Below are positions 40,450 to 50,892 of a DNA stretch of 64,000 nt, one piece after another (within the stretch, counting starts at the first letter, position 1; each line of letters opens with the position of its first letter). The notes beneath the pieces were generated by a model. That model did no database searches, was not told where the DNA came from, and saw only the letters and a program-made list of their open reading frames with translations. Both the position numbers and the translations under genes were made by a program. The stretch is from positions 598,501 through 662,500 of the forward strand of contig NZ_JARXVH010000002.1 of assembly GCF_029892565.1 (NCBI RefSeq). The letters are read 5' to 3'. The DNA comes from Streptomyces pseudovenezuelae (lineage in GTDB: Bacteria > Actinomycetota > Actinomycetes > Streptomycetales > Streptomycetaceae).

Positions 40450-43400
40450 TGGGCCTCCGACCCGCCGGCGGCGACTCGCCGTCGGGGCGCCGAACCGGCA
40501 CCCCGGCCGCCGCGAGATCCACCTCCCTCGCCGACGCGGTACTCGACCAGGCCCGCCGCACCCCCTCCTCCGTAGCCGTCGAGGACGGCAACCGGATCCT
40601 CGACTACACGGAACTCGAAGAGGCCAGCGGCCGAGTGGCAGCGCGGCTGCGCGCGGGCGGAGTGCGTCCCGGACACGCGGTCGCCGTGCGCCTGCCCCGC
40701 TCGTGGCAACTGGTCTGCGTCATGCTAGGCATCCGCCGTGCCGGAGCCTCCGTCGTACCCCTCGACCGACTCAGCCCGCCCGACCGACAGCGGCACATCC
40801 TCGACGACTCGGGAGCCGTCGCCGTCGTCCACGACGGCGGGTACGAGCCGCAACTGGGCCCGCATGTCGTCGCGTTGGACGCCCGCCTGCTCCTGAGCGT
40901 CGACGAGCCGGCCGACGCGCCCGGTCTGTCCGCAGTGCCGTCAGAGCGTCCCGGCGACCCCGCCACGGGCTTCGTCTTCTACACCTCGGGCAGCACAGGA
41001 CGCCCCAAGGGCGTCGAGGTCACCGACGAAGGAGTACTGCGGCTGGCCCGACCCGGCTACATCGAGATACGGCCCGGCGCCCGCTACGCCTGCCTGTCCA
41101 ACCCCGCCTTCGACGCGCTCAGTTTCGAGGTATGGGTACCGCTCCTCACCGGCGGCGTCTGCGTCGTACTCGACGACGCCCAGGTACACAGCCCGCACCA
41201 ACTGGCCGGAGTGCTCAGCGAGCGGCGCGTCGACACCCTGTTCATCACGGTGGCCCTGTTCAACGCGGTCGTCGAGCAGGTGCCGGACTGCTTCGCCACC
41301 ACCGAACAGGTACTCGTCGGCGGTGAACAACTCAACGCACGGATCATCCGCCGCTGGTACGCGGCCAATCCCACCTCCCGCACTGTCCTCCACAACGTGT
41401 ACGGGCCGACGGAAGCGACCACCTTCGCCCTCTGCCACCCGATCCCACGGGACTTCAACGGCGACACGATCCCCATCGGCACCGCGCTGCCCGGCACCGG
41501 CCTGCTGCTGCGCACCGAGGACGGCCGCACCGCAGAGCCCGAAGAGGTCGCCGAACTGCTGCTTTCCGGACCAGCGTTGGCTCGCGGCTACCGCAACCTC
41601 CCGGAGTTGACCGCCCGCAGCTTCGTCCTACTGCCGAACGCGGGGGATGGGGAAGGGCGTTGGTATCGGACCGGCGACCTCGTACGCCAGGACGCCGAAG
41701 GCCGCGTGGCCTACGTCGGTCGGGCGGATCGCCAGGTCAAGGTGCGCGGCTTCCGTATCGAACCGGGCGAGGTGGAGCGGCAGATCCTGGGGCAGCCCGC
41801 CGTCCGCCAGGCCTACGTGTGCACCCGCCGCGACGAGGCGGGCAGGGGTGAACTGCTCGCCTTCCTGGTCCCGGGTGACGATGCCCTGGGCGTTGACCTC
41901 TCCTACGAGGCCTACGACCGCCACCTCGCCGCCACCCTGCCGGCGTACATGCGCCCTCACCACACCTACCTCGTCGCGGAACTACCGTTGAACGCCAACG
42001 GCAAGGTCGACCAAACCGCCCTCCTGCGCGGCACCGGGGCCCCGTGGCGCGGCACGCAGGAGGGTGACGCACCTGTCAGCGCCGAGCAGCGGCGGGTGTT
42101 GGAGATCGCCGAGGACATCCTCGCCGTCAACGGCCTGCGTCCCGGCGACCGTTGGGCGGCCAGTGGCGGCGACTCGCTGAAGGCGTTGCGCTTCCGCTTC
42201 GAGATCCTCACCCGTTTCGCCGTCGACCTGCCTCAAGATCTGGTCCTGACGGCCGACTTCGCCGCCCTCGCGGACGCCGTCCACGCACCGGACACAGCTG
42301 CGGGAGAACACCCACCCGTCCCCGTCCCCGCCGGCGAACCGAGCGCACCGGCCACCAGTGAACAGGAACGCCTCTGGCTCCTGCACCAGCGGGAGCCGGA
42401 AGACCGTTCCTACGACGTACCGCTCGCCTTCCGCGTCCAGGGTCGCGTCGACACCGTGGCCCTGCACCGCGCGGTGCGCACCCTGGTGGAACGGCACGTG
42501 GCCCTGCGCACCCGGCTGGTCCCCACTCCGCACGGTCTGATCCAGCAGACCGCCGATCTCTACGACCCGTGGGAACGCCTCGAAGCCCGCCCCGAGGCGG
42601 ACTGGCAGGACACCGCCGACCGGTTCTTCGCCCACCGCTTCGACCTCGCGGACGCCCGGATGTTGCGGGCCGCCTGGGTGGAAGGGGCCGACGGCGGACT
42701 GCTCCTGCTGCATTTGCACCACGTCTCCGTGGACGGCTGGTCACTCAACCTCCTCCTCCGCGACCTCACGGACGCCTACATCGCCGGTGGCGCCCAACGG
42801 TCCTCCGCCCCCACGCCCTTGGACTTCGCCCGCTGGCAGCGCACCTGGCACACGAGCGCCGCCTACGAGGACCGTCGCGCGCGGCTGCGCTCGCACTACG
42901 GCCATGACGGCGAACCGTCACCCGCCCTGCCGGCCCCCGACGCGGCGGGCGTGCCGCAGGCCCGGTTGCTGCGCACCTCCCTCGACCTGGTCCGCCGCAG
43001 TGCGCTGGACCGTCGTGCCGCCCAACTGGGCCTGACGAGGTTCCAGTTACTGGTGTCCGCGTTCGCCGCGAGCGTGTACGGGGTGACCGGGCAGAGCCGT
43101 CCGCTGGTGGCCACGCCGGTGGCGAACCGGCCCCGCCCCGAATTCGCGGAAACGGTCGGCATGTTCGCCAACACCGTGCTCCTGGACCTGCCGATGGAGC
43201 CGCAGCGATCGCTGGACGCTCAGCTTTCGGCTCACTCCGATGCCGTTCGCGCCGTGCTGCAGGACCAAGAGGTCGCCCTCGCCGACGTCCTGGCGGACCG
43301 CGCCTTCCGCGAGCGAACCCCCTTGTTCGACTTCCTGTTCGTCCTGGAGAACACCGACTTCTCGGCGCTGCGCCTGGACGGCTGCGAGGTGCGGCCTCTG

Positions 43401-46400
43401 TGGCCTGAGCCGCTGGGTGCCAAGTGCGCCCTCACGCTGTCGGTGGTGGAGCGCGAGGGCGGGTTCGACTGTCTGTGGGAGTACCGCGACGACATCGGCC
43501 CCGAACGCGCCCGTGCCGCGGCCCGCCTCTTCCGCCAGACCCTGGACCACCTGACCGGTGACACCGACATCACCCTGCACGAACTGGTCGCCGACTACCG
43601 CCGTACTCTGCCCGACCACGGCCAAGGTCCCACGCGGGCACCGGACTTCACCACCGTCGCCGACGGCTTCGCCCGGCAGGTGGCGAGCACCCCGCACGCC
43701 CCGGCCGTCACCAACAGTGAGTCGACCCTCACCTACGCCGAACTCGACGCCCAGGCAGCCGAGTTGGCCGCCACCCTGCGTACCCGACTCCGCCTCCCGG
43801 CCGATCCCACCGCCCCGGCGGCCGTGGCGCTCTATCTCCAGCCCTCCGTCGAGCACATCGTGGCGCTCCTGGCGGCCGCCCGCCTCAACCTCACCGTCGT
43901 CCCCCTCGACCCCGCCTACCCGCCGTCCCTCCTGCGGCATGTGCTCGACCAGGCCGACCCCCTGTGTGTGCTCGTGTCACCCGAGGACGAAGAGGTCCTC
44001 GCCGCGATCGCGCCCCCGTCCCTGCCACGGCACACCGTCGTCCTCGCCGCTGCCCCCACGGCCGCACCGCCCGAACTGCCCGCCCACCAGGGCCTGCGCC
44101 CGCTCTACATCCTGTTCACGTCCGGCTCGACCGGCACCCCCAAGGGGGTCCAGGTCCCCGACCGGACCCTGTGCAACCTGCTGACCTGGCAGCACACCGA
44201 CGGCGGCCTGCGCGGGCCCGCCGTCACGCAGCAGTTCTCCATGCTGTCCTTCGACGTCTCCTTCCAGGAGGTCTTCACCACCCTGTGCTCCGGTGGCCTG
44301 CTGCGCTTGGTGCGCCCCGCCTGGCGACACGATGTCCCGTCCCTGCTGCGAGAGTTGGAGACCGGGGGAGCGGAGCGGATCTTTCTGCCGTACGTCGCCC
44401 TGCAGCTGCTCGCCGAACACGGGGTGCGCACCGGGCGGTTCCCGTCCCGCCTGCGCGAAGTCATCACGGCGGGCGAGCAGTTGGTGTGCACGGACACGAT
44501 CCGCCGCTGGTTCGCCGGGCTGCCAAACGCCCGCCTGTTCAACCACTACGGTCCCACCGAGACCCACGTCGCCAGCGGCCTGTGCCTCGACGGCGACCCC
44601 GCCGCCTGGCCGCTGCGCCCGGCGATCGGACGCCCGGTGGCGAACGCTGTCCTGCGCGTCGTCGACGAAGGCGGCCACCCCGTCCCGCCGGGCGTCACCG
44701 GCAAGTTGCTCATCGGCGGCGTCATGGCCAACCGCTGCTACCTCGGCGCGGACGCCCCGCACCCCGACCGCTTCAGCGACGACCCCGACCTGGGGCTCTT
44801 CTACCGCACCGGCGACCTGGCCCGCTTCGACGCACACGGCCTGCTGCACTACGCGGGCCGCGACGACGCCCAGGTCAAACTAGGCGGACACCGGCTGGAG
44901 TTGGAACAGGTCGAGGCCGCGCTGCTCCAGTACCCCGGTGTGAGCAACGCGGTCGCGGTCGTGGCGGACGGTCGGCTGGTGGCGTGCCTGCAGTGTCGCG
45001 GCGACGACCCCGACATCGCGGATCTCGCCGACCATCTGGCCGGGCTGCTGCCGACCTACGTGCGCGTCGGCCGCTTCCGTCGCCTGGCAGAACTGTCGCG
45101 CACTCCGAGCGGCAAGCTGGATCGGCAGGCGGCGCTCACCGCTCCTGGCCGCGAGCTGCGCCCGGCCGGTGCCACCGCATCGGCCCTGTCGCCGCTCGAG
45201 GGACGGCTGGCCGAGCTGTTCGAGACGGTGACCGGCAAGGCCATCACCGTGGAGCAGCGGTTCTTCGACGGCGGCGCGACGAGTCTGGATCTGATGCGCT
45301 TCCAGCTCCGGTGCGCGGGCGAGGACGATCTAGCCTTCACTGTGCCGGAGTTGTTCGAGCACGTCAGCCTCCGCGCCTTGGCGCGCCTCCTGGACCGACG
45401 GGGCGCGAGCACCTCGGTGTCGGCGGGGACCGGCCCAGTCGCCGTACCCGCAACGGACCGCGCCGCACCGAAGGAGCCGTCGCACCCGGCGGGGGATCGG
45501 GCCGAGGAACTCATCGCCGTCATCGGGATGGCCGTACGGCTCCCGGGAGCCCACGACCTGGCCGCCTTCTGGGACCTGGTGGTCTCCGGCCGCCGAGGCA
45601 TCGAGCACTTCCCGACGACCGACGGCCGGGTCGGTGCCCGCAGCCAGCTCGCGGGGCTGCTCGACTTCGACCCGGGCCGCTTCACGATCAGCCCGCACGA
45701 GGCCCGGCTGATGGACCCCCAGCAGCGTCAGCTCCTCATGAACTGTGTCGAGGCACTCGCCCACGCCGGTATCGGCGCTCCGGCCGCCCACCGGGTCGGA
45801 CTCGTGGCCGCGTGCGGGGAGAACACCTACTTCCAACGCATGCTGCGCGAGGCCGACCCGGCCGAACTGCCCGACACCTTCCGGCTGGCGCTGCACCACG
45901 AGAAGGACTTCCTGGCCACCAAGGCCGCCTACCACCTCGGTCTGACCGGCCCCGCCTTCACCGTGCAGTCGGCGTGCTCCAGTTCGCTCCTCGGTGTGCA
46001 CATCGCCGCCGGGATGCTCCGTCAGGGCGACGCGGACGTGATACTCGTCGGCGGCGTCCTGGTCGACCCCGACCTGACCGACGGCTACACCTACCGACCG
46101 CAGCACATCTTCTCGCCGGACGGCCACTGCCGGCCCTTCAGCGCGGACGCCGCCGGCACCGTCGGAGCCAGTGGCACCGGCGTGGTCGTCCTCAAGCCCC
46201 TCGCCGCCGCCCGCCGGGACGGGGACACCGTCTATGCCGTCATCACCGGCTCCGGCATCAACAACGACGGCTCGGACAAGCTCAGTTACAGCGCGCCCGC
46301 CCTGGCCGGGCAACGCGCCGCGATCCGCACCGCCCTGCACCGCAGCGGCCGTACCGGCGCCGACCTCGGCTATGTGGAGGCGCACGGCACCGGCACCCGT

Positions 46401-49400
46401 CTCGGGGATCCGGTGGAGACGGCCGCTCTGCGGCAGGCGTACGGCTTGGCCGACGATGCGCGCGTGGCGCTGTCTTCCGTGAAGAGCCAGATCGGGCATC
46501 TCGGCGCCGCCGCAGGTGTCGTCGGCATGGTGCGGGCCGTGCTCGCCGTGCACCACGGGATCGTGCCACCCACGGCGGACTTCGACCGTTTGAACCCGGA
46601 GATCGAGGACGGGCCGTTCCGGGTACCGGTGGCCGCTGAACCCTGGCCGCAGGGGGTGCCGCGAGTGGCTGCCGTCAGCAGTTTTGGCATCGGTGGGACC
46701 AACGCCCATCTGCTGCTTGAGCAGCCGGACACTGGGTCGACCGGCCCCACCGCGCAGACCGCCCGCACCACGCCGACCGGACACACCAAGCCGACCGACT
46801 CGACCGCGCTCACCGCGCCCGTGCCGTGCCTGCTCCTGTCCGGCGGTTCCGAGGCCGCCGTACGCGCGGATGGCCGTCGTATCGCCGACTACCTGAGCGC
46901 ACACCCCGAGGCCTATCCGCAGGTACTGCGCCACCTCCAGGCCGGACGCCCCGCACTCGCCCACCGGGCGGCGGCGGTCTGCCCCGACGCCGCGTCGGCC
47001 GTGGCCTGGCTGCGCTCGCTCACCTCGACAGCGCCGCCGTCCTCGTCAACTCGACTGACAGAAGCGGGAGATGACCCGCAGGCGCTCGCCGAGGCCTGGA
47101 CGGCCGGACACACCCTCGTCTGGTCCGAGGGCCCCGCCGGCCCGCCGTGGGACTTCCCGCCACCCGCTTTCGAGACGGCTGAGTACGACTTCCCCCGCGC
47201 CGCCCGTGCGGTCACGCCCGCGTCGCCGCAACGGCTGCCCTCCACCGAGTGGTTGCACCAGCCCCAGTGGACGCGCCTGCGTCGAGCCCGCAACCGCACC
47301 CACGCCCGTTCCCAAGAACCGCGCCGCACCGCCGTGTTGGTCACCGCACCGGACACGGCCCCCGACACGTGGCGGTTCCTGGAGCGGCACTACGCCCGCG
47401 TGGTCCGAGTCCGGGTACGGGCCACCAGCGCCCCCAGCACCCTCACCCGCCTCGACGACGACCACTACGAGGCCGATCCCACCAACTCCGCACACCTCGC
47501 AGCGCTGTTGGCCCGCGTAACCGAACGAGGCGAACCCGGCGTCGACTGGCTGCACGCGCTGCCGTTGGCCCTGGACGGCAGCGTCGATGAACGCTCACTG
47601 GAGACCGCTCAGTGGGCGTGCCTCGACACGGTCGCCGCCCTCAGCAGGACCCTGCCGGACCTGCCGGACGCGCAACGGCCACGCGTATGGCTTCTGTCCC
47701 ACCAGGCACAGCCGGTCACCGGCGCCGTCCGAAGGCCCGAAGCGGGACTGTTCGCCGCAGCGACCGAGACCCCGCGCCAGGAACTCGGCGTAACCATGCG
47801 CTGGTTGGACCTCCCCGGACCCGATCCGGCCGACTGGGCGGACCACCTGCCCGACCTGCTCCTCGACGACACCCTCACCGGACCGACGGTCGCCCTGCGC
47901 GCCGGCTTCTGGTGGCACCGCACCCTCCACCCGGTCCCCGCACCTGCATCAGAACCCGAGCCCACAACCTCGCCCGTCGCCCCCGGAACCCACCTCATCC
48001 TCGGCGGAACCGGCGGCATCGGCACCACCTTGGCCGTACGCCTCCTCCAACACCCCGGCACCCGAGTGGTCCTGCTCGCCCGCGGAGACAGCACACCGCC
48101 AACTCTGCGGGTACACGCGGACCGCGTCACCGTCGTCCCTGCTGACCTCACAACTGAGAACTCCCACACGCTTGCCGCGCGCCTCGCCCCGCACCTCGAC
48201 GACCTCACCGGCATAGTGCACGCCGCGGGAACAGCAGCCGGCGGACTCCTGGCCCGACGCGACCCCACCACCGCCCGCCGCGCCACGGCGGCCAAACTGC
48301 GCGGCGCCCTCCTCGTCGAGCGGCTGATCGCCGAGCACCACCCCCAGTACGCGGCGTACTGCTCGTCGATGGCGTCCGTGTACGGCGGTGTCGGCCAGTT
48401 CGACTACGCGGCGGCCAACGCCTGTCTGGATGCGTTCGCCCAGTACTCACCTTCCGGCGTGGGCGACGCGGACGCGACCGTCCGGATGAGCATCGGCTGG
48501 GACGCCTGGCGGGAGGTCGGCATGGCACAACACGCGCTGGGCGCCGACGCCCGCCACCAGCAGCATCTGGCGGTCGCACTCACCCCCGAGGACGGCGCGG
48601 CGATCTTCGAACAGGCGCTGCACCTGCAACTGCCCCACCTGATGGTCAACACCACGCCCCTGCCTGAAGCCCGTTTCTTCTACGAACCGGCACAGACACC
48701 GGAACAGGTACAGGCACCCGGACCGGTGTCGGTACAGGCATCCGCCCCGCAGCACCCGAATCTGTCCCCGCCCCACAGCGACCTCGCCACCGCCACCCCA
48801 CCCGGCGGCGCCGCCACCGCCCTCGCCGAGGTACTGCGCGACCTGCTCGGCGTGGACGCCATCGACCCCGCCGCACCGTTGTACGACCTCGGCGCCGACT
48901 CGCTGACCCTGCTGGAAGTCATCGAGGAGGCCAAACGCCGCTACGGCGCCGACATCGAGCTGTCCCGGCTCAGTCACCGCGTCAGCCTCGCCGAGATCCT
49001 CGACCACCTCGACGCCGCCACCCGCTCGACCTCTTCCGCAGAGACCTCGCTGGGCACAGCACTGGGCGCCGAGGTGGACGTCGAGGTCTGGCAGCGCGGC
49101 ACAGGCCGGGACGTGCTCTGCCTCGTCCATCCGGTCGGCGGCGACATCCAGGCCTATCGCCCTCTGGTGTCGGCCCTCCCGCACGAACTGACCGTCTGCC
49201 TCATCGCCGACCCGGCCCTGCGCGACCCACACCTCCCCGCCCGGTCGATCACCGACCGCGCCGCGCACTACCTGGCAGCCGTACGAACCGCGTTCCCGGC
49301 CTCTGACCTCCAACTCCGTCTGGCGGGTTGGTCGTTCGGGGCGTGGACGGCCCTGTCGATGGCGGCCCTCGCGGAGACGGCCGGCCGGCCCGTCCACGCC

Positions 49401-49883
49401 CTGTACCTCCTCGACCCGCCGCCACCCGGTGCCGGGGAACGGCTCGCCGCCTACGACGAGCAGCAGGTGGACGCCGTCTTCGCCCGCGAACTGAGCGGCA
49501 ACGGCGGCAACGGTGCCGACCGCCTGACCGAGTCGGGTCGCGCCTACGCCGAACGCCTCGCGCGCTGCTGTCGTACCAACCTCGCGGCCATGGCCGAGCA
49601 CCGATTGCCGCGGCTCACCAGGACGTCCACCACCGTCTGGCTCGCCGAGCGCCCGGTCGATGACGTGACGCCCCTGGCCCCGGAGCCGACCCCGCCCGAG
49701 GCGTGGGACGCCCATCTGCCCAGCCCGGTGCGCGTTCACCGCGTCGACGCGACGCACTACGAACTCGTAGCCCCGCCGCATGTCCATGAGATCGCCGCCG
49801 CCCTCACGGACGACCTCGCCGACACCCCGCCGCACACACACGACTCCGTCCGGCGACGCGTCCCCTCGCCCCACTCCGCGTAA
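40449..49883 (+). CDS. hybrid NRPS-PKS, A-T-C-A-T-KS-KR-T-TE without AT (detoxin/rimosamide-like)
   Basis: A 3144-residue megasynthase. A1 (~30-530) has specificity residues D-A-F-F-L-G-V-T-F-K, a Val/Ile-type code. T1 ('SGGDSLKAL') is near 572. C (~636-1050) has 'HHVSVDG'. A2 (~1067-1590) reads D-V-Q-F-I-A-H-V-A-K, close to known proline codes. T2 ('GGATSLDLM') is near 1610. KS (~1685-2095) has Cys in 'QSACSSS', 'EAHGTGT' and 'GHLGAAAG'. A linker and KR structural half follow directly, with no acyltransferase. The catalytic KR is at ~2512-2730 ('GGTGGIG', 'CSSMAS', 'YAAANA') and lacks the B-type LDD. T3 ('LGADSLTLL') is near 2815 and TE ('GWSFGAW') near 2960. Malonyl must be loaded in trans. 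A TTA codon occurs at 43047-43049 (residue 867). Confidence 0.9.
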   Translation: MGLRPAGGDSPSGRRTGTPAAARSTSLADAVLDQARRTPSSVAVEDGNRILDYTELEEASGRVAARLRAGGVRPGHAVAVRLPRSWQLVCVMLGIRRAGASVVPLDRLSPPDRQRHILDDSGAVAVVHDGGYEPQLGPHVVALDARLLLSVDEPADAPGLSAVPSERPGDPATGFVFYTSGSTGRPKGVEVTDEGVLRLARPGYIEIRPGARYACLSNPAFDALSFEVWVPLLTGGVCVVLDDAQVHSPHQLAGVLSERRVDTLFITVALFNAVVEQVPDCFATTEQVLVGGEQLNARIIRRWYAANPTSRTVLHNVYGPTEATTFALCHPIPRDFNGDTIPIGTALPGTGLLLRTEDGRTAEPEEVAELLLSGPALARGYRNLPELTARSFVLLPNAGDGEGRWYRTGDLVRQDAEGRVAYVGRADRQVKVRGFRIEPGEVERQILGQPAVRQAYVCTRRDEAGRGELLAFLVPGDDALGVDLSYEAYDRHLAATLPAYMRPHHTYLVAELPLNANGKVDQTALLRGTGAPWRGTQEGDAPVSAEQRRVLEIAEDILAVNGLRPGDRWAASGGDSLKALRFRFEILTRFAVDLPQDLVLTADFAALADAVHAPDTAAGEHPPVPVPAGEPSAPATSEQERLWLLHQREPEDRSYDVPLAFRVQGRVDTVALHRAVRTLVERHVALRTRLVPTPHGLIQQTADLYDPWERLEARPEADWQDTADRFFAHRFDLADARMLRAAWVEGADGGLLLLHLHHVSVDGWSLNLLLRDLTDAYIAGGAQRSSAPTPLDFARWQRTWHTSAAYEDRRARLRSHYGHDGEPSPALPAPDAAGVPQARLLRTSLDLVRRSALDRRAAQLGLTRFQLLVSAFAASVYGVTGQSRPLVATPVANRPRPEFAETVGMFANTVLLDLPMEPQRSLDAQLSAHSDAVRAVLQDQEVALADVLADRAFRERTPLFDFLFVLENTDFSALRLDGCEVRPLWPEPLGAKCALTLSVVEREGGFDCLWEYRDDIGPERARAAARLFRQTLDHLTGDTDITLHELVADYRRTLPDHGQGPTRAPDFTTVADGFARQVASTPHAPAVTNSESTLTYAELDAQAAELAATLRTRLRLPADPTAPAAVALYLQPSVEHIVALLAAARLNLTVVPLDPAYPPSLLRHVLDQADPLCVLVSPEDEEVLAAIAPPSLPRHTVVLAAAPTAAPPELPAHQGLRPLYILFTSGSTGTPKGVQVPDRTLCNLLTWQHTDGGLRGPAVTQQFSMLSFDVSFQEVFTTLCSGGLLRLVRPAWRHDVPSLLRELETGGAERIFLPYVALQLLAEHGVRTGRFPSRLREVITAGEQLVCTDTIRRWFAGLPNARLFNHYGPTETHVASGLCLDGDPAAWPLRPAIGRPVANAVLRVVDEGGHPVPPGVTGKLLIGGVMANRCYLGADAPHPDRFSDDPDLGLFYRTGDLARFDAHGLLHYAGRDDAQVKLGGHRLELEQVEAALLQYPGVSNAVAVVADGRLVACLQCRGDDPDIADLADHLAGLLPTYVRVGRFRRLAELSRTPSGKLDRQAALTAPGRELRPAGATASALSPLEGRLAELFETVTGKAITVEQRFFDGGATSLDLMRFQLRCAGEDDLAFTVPELFEHVSLRALARLLDRRGASTSVSAGTGPVAVPATDRAAPKEPSHPAGDRAEELIAVIGMAVRLPGAHDLAAFWDLVVSGRRGIEHFPTTDGRVGARSQLAGLLDFDPGRFTISPHEARLMDPQQRQLLMNCVEALAHAGIGAPAAHRVGLVAACGENTYFQRMLREADPAELPDTFRLALHHEKDFLATKAAYHLGLTGPAFTVQSACSSSLLGVHIAAGMLRQGDADVILVGGVLVDPDLTDGYTYRPQHIFSPDGHCRPFSADAAGTVGASGTGVVVLKPLAAARRDGDTVYAVITGSGINNDGSDKLSYSAPALAGQRAAIRTALHRSGRTGADLGYVEAHGTGTRLGDPVETAALRQAYGLADDARVALSSVKSQIGHLGAAAGVVGMVRAVLAVHHGIVPPTADFDRLNPEIEDGPFRVPVAAEPWPQGVPRVAAVSSFGIGGTNAHLLLEQPDTGSTGPTAQTARTTPTGHTKPTDSTALTAPVPCLLLSGGSEAAVRADGRRIADYLSAHPEAYPQVLRHLQAGRPALAHRAAAVCPDAASAVAWLRSLTSTAPPSSSTRLTEAGDDPQALAEAWTAGHTLVWSEGPAGPPWDFPPPAFETAEYDFPRAARAVTPASPQRLPSTEWLHQPQWTRLRRARNRTHARSQEPRRTAVLVTAPDTAPDTWRFLERHYARVVRVRVRATSAPSTLTRLDDDHYEADPTNSAHLAALLARVTERGEPGVDWLHALPLALDGSVDERSLETAQWACLDTVAALSRTLPDLPDAQRPRVWLLSHQAQPVTGAVRRPEAGLFAAATETPRQELGVTMRWLDLPGPDPADWADHLPDLLLDDTLTGPTVALRAGFWWHRTLHPVPAPASEPEPTTSPVAPGTHLILGGTGGIGTTLAVRLLQHPGTRVVLLARGDSTPPTLRVHADRVTVVPADLTTENSHTLAARLAPHLDDLTGIVHAAGTAAGGLLARRDPTTARRATAAKLRGALLVERLIAEHHPQYAAYCSSMASVYGGVGQFDYAAANACLDAFAQYSPSGVGDADATVRMSIGWDAWREVGMAQHALGADARHQQHLAVALTPEDGAAIFEQALHLQLPHLMVNTTPLPEARFFYEPAQTPEQVQAPGPVSVQASAPQHPNLSPPHSDLATATPPGGAATALAEVLRDLLGVDAIDPAAPLYDLGADSLTLLEVIEEAKRRYGADIELSRLSHRVSLAEILDHLDAATRSTSSAETSLGTALGAEVDVEVWQRGTGRDVLCLVHPVGGDIQAYRPLVSALPHELTVCLIADPALRDPHLPARSITDRAAHYLAAVRTAFPASDLQLRLAGWSFGAWTALSMAALAETAGRPVHALYLLDPPPPGAGERLAAYDEQQVDAVFARELSGNGGNGADRLTESGRAYAERLARCCRTNLAAMAEHRLPRLTRTSTTVWLAERPVDDVTPLAPEPTPPEAWDAHLPSPVRVHRVDATHYELVAPPHVHEIAAALTDDLADTPPHTHDSVRRRVPSPHSA

Positions 49884-49944
49884 CGCGTAAGCCGCGCACT
49901 CCCGCCCAGTCCAACCCCGCCCCGCCGATCCACGGAGGACCCTC

Positions 49945-50820
49945 ATGGAGGACTACGCACTGCAGGCCGTCGAGCGGTTGACCACCAGGCCGGCCGAGCC
50001 GTACGACACCCTCTCCGTCGCTCCCGTCTCCCCGCTCCTGGGTGCGGAGGTCTCGGGACTCGACCTGTCGCAGGAGCTGACACCGCAACAGGAGAAGGAA
50101 CTCAAGCACGCGTTCCAGACCCACCATGTCCTGGTCTTCCGCGACCAGGACATCGACCCTGAGCAGCACAAGAAGTTCGCGAGCGTCTTCGGTGAACTGC
50201 ATCCCGTCGCGCTCCCGGTCGAGGGATCCGACCCGTACATCCTGGAGATCAAGGCGACCAAGGAATCGAAGGACGTCGCCGGCAACGGCTGGCACGCCGA
50301 CGGCACCGCCGACGTCGAGCCGTCCCTCGGGTCGATGCTCTACCTGACCACGGTCCCCGGAGGCGGGGGCGGTGACACCTTGTTCGCCAACATGCATCTC
50401 GCCTACGAGTTGCTCTCGCCGTCGATGAGGGAGTTCCTGGACGGGCTGACCGCGCTCCACGACGGGGCCCTGCCCTGGGTCGCCGCCGGACTGACACCGC
50501 CGCCCGAGTACGACGTGCCGCGCACCGAACACCCGGTCGTGGTGCGGCATCCGGAGACCGACCGGAAGCTGCTGTTCGTCAACGCCCCCTACACCTCGCA
50601 CATCACGCAACTGTCCCGCGCCGAGAGCGACGCGCTGCTCGGCATGTTGTACGCGCACATCGCCGGTACGCCGCTGCTGCACTGCCGGGTCCACTGGCAG
50701 CCGCGCACGCTGGTGTGCTGGGACAACCGCAGCGTGCAGCACCACGCGGTGTGGGACTACTTCCCGCACACCCGCCACGGCCGACGCGTCGCCGTCAACG
50801 GCACCCGCCTGTACGCCTGA
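49945..50820 (+). CDS. TauD/TfdA-family Fe(II)/2-oxoglutarate dioxygenase
   Basis: A 291-residue oxygenase. The iron ligands are His117 and Asp119 ('NGWHADGTAD') and His266 ('WDNRSVQHHAVWDY'), and the 2-oxoglutarate Arg is in 'RHGRRVAVNG' near 280. GGAGG lies 7-9 bases before the ATG, 61 bases after the hybrid synthase, so it belongs to the same operon. In detoxin/rimosamide clusters a TauD-like enzyme is part of the conserved three-gene core and is linked to hydroxylation of the proline-derived ring; that role is the best guess here. A nested hairpin follows the gene. Confidence 0.9.
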   Translation: MEDYALQAVERLTTRPAEPYDTLSVAPVSPLLGAEVSGLDLSQELTPQQEKELKHAFQTHHVLVFRDQDIDPEQHKKFASVFGELHPVALPVEGSDPYILEIKATKESKDVAGNGWHADGTADVEPSLGSMLYLTTVPGGGGGDTLFANMHLAYELLSPSMREFLDGLTALHDGALPWVAAGLTPPPEYDVPRTEHPVVVRHPETDRKLLFVNAPYTSHITQLSRAESDALLGMLYAHIAGTPLLHCRVHWQPRTLVCWDNRSVQHHAVWDYFPHTRHGRRVAVNGTRLYA

Positions 50821-50892
50821 GCCGACTGAGCGTCCGGGCCCGTCGCGGGTGGTGACCCGTGGTTGCCTTCGTCCCGGCCGCGCCCGGCGCCC

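Noticed and set aside
45330..46964. A long minus-strand frame over the KS region
   Set aside because: The plus strand holds an intact ketosynthase with all active-site motifs.
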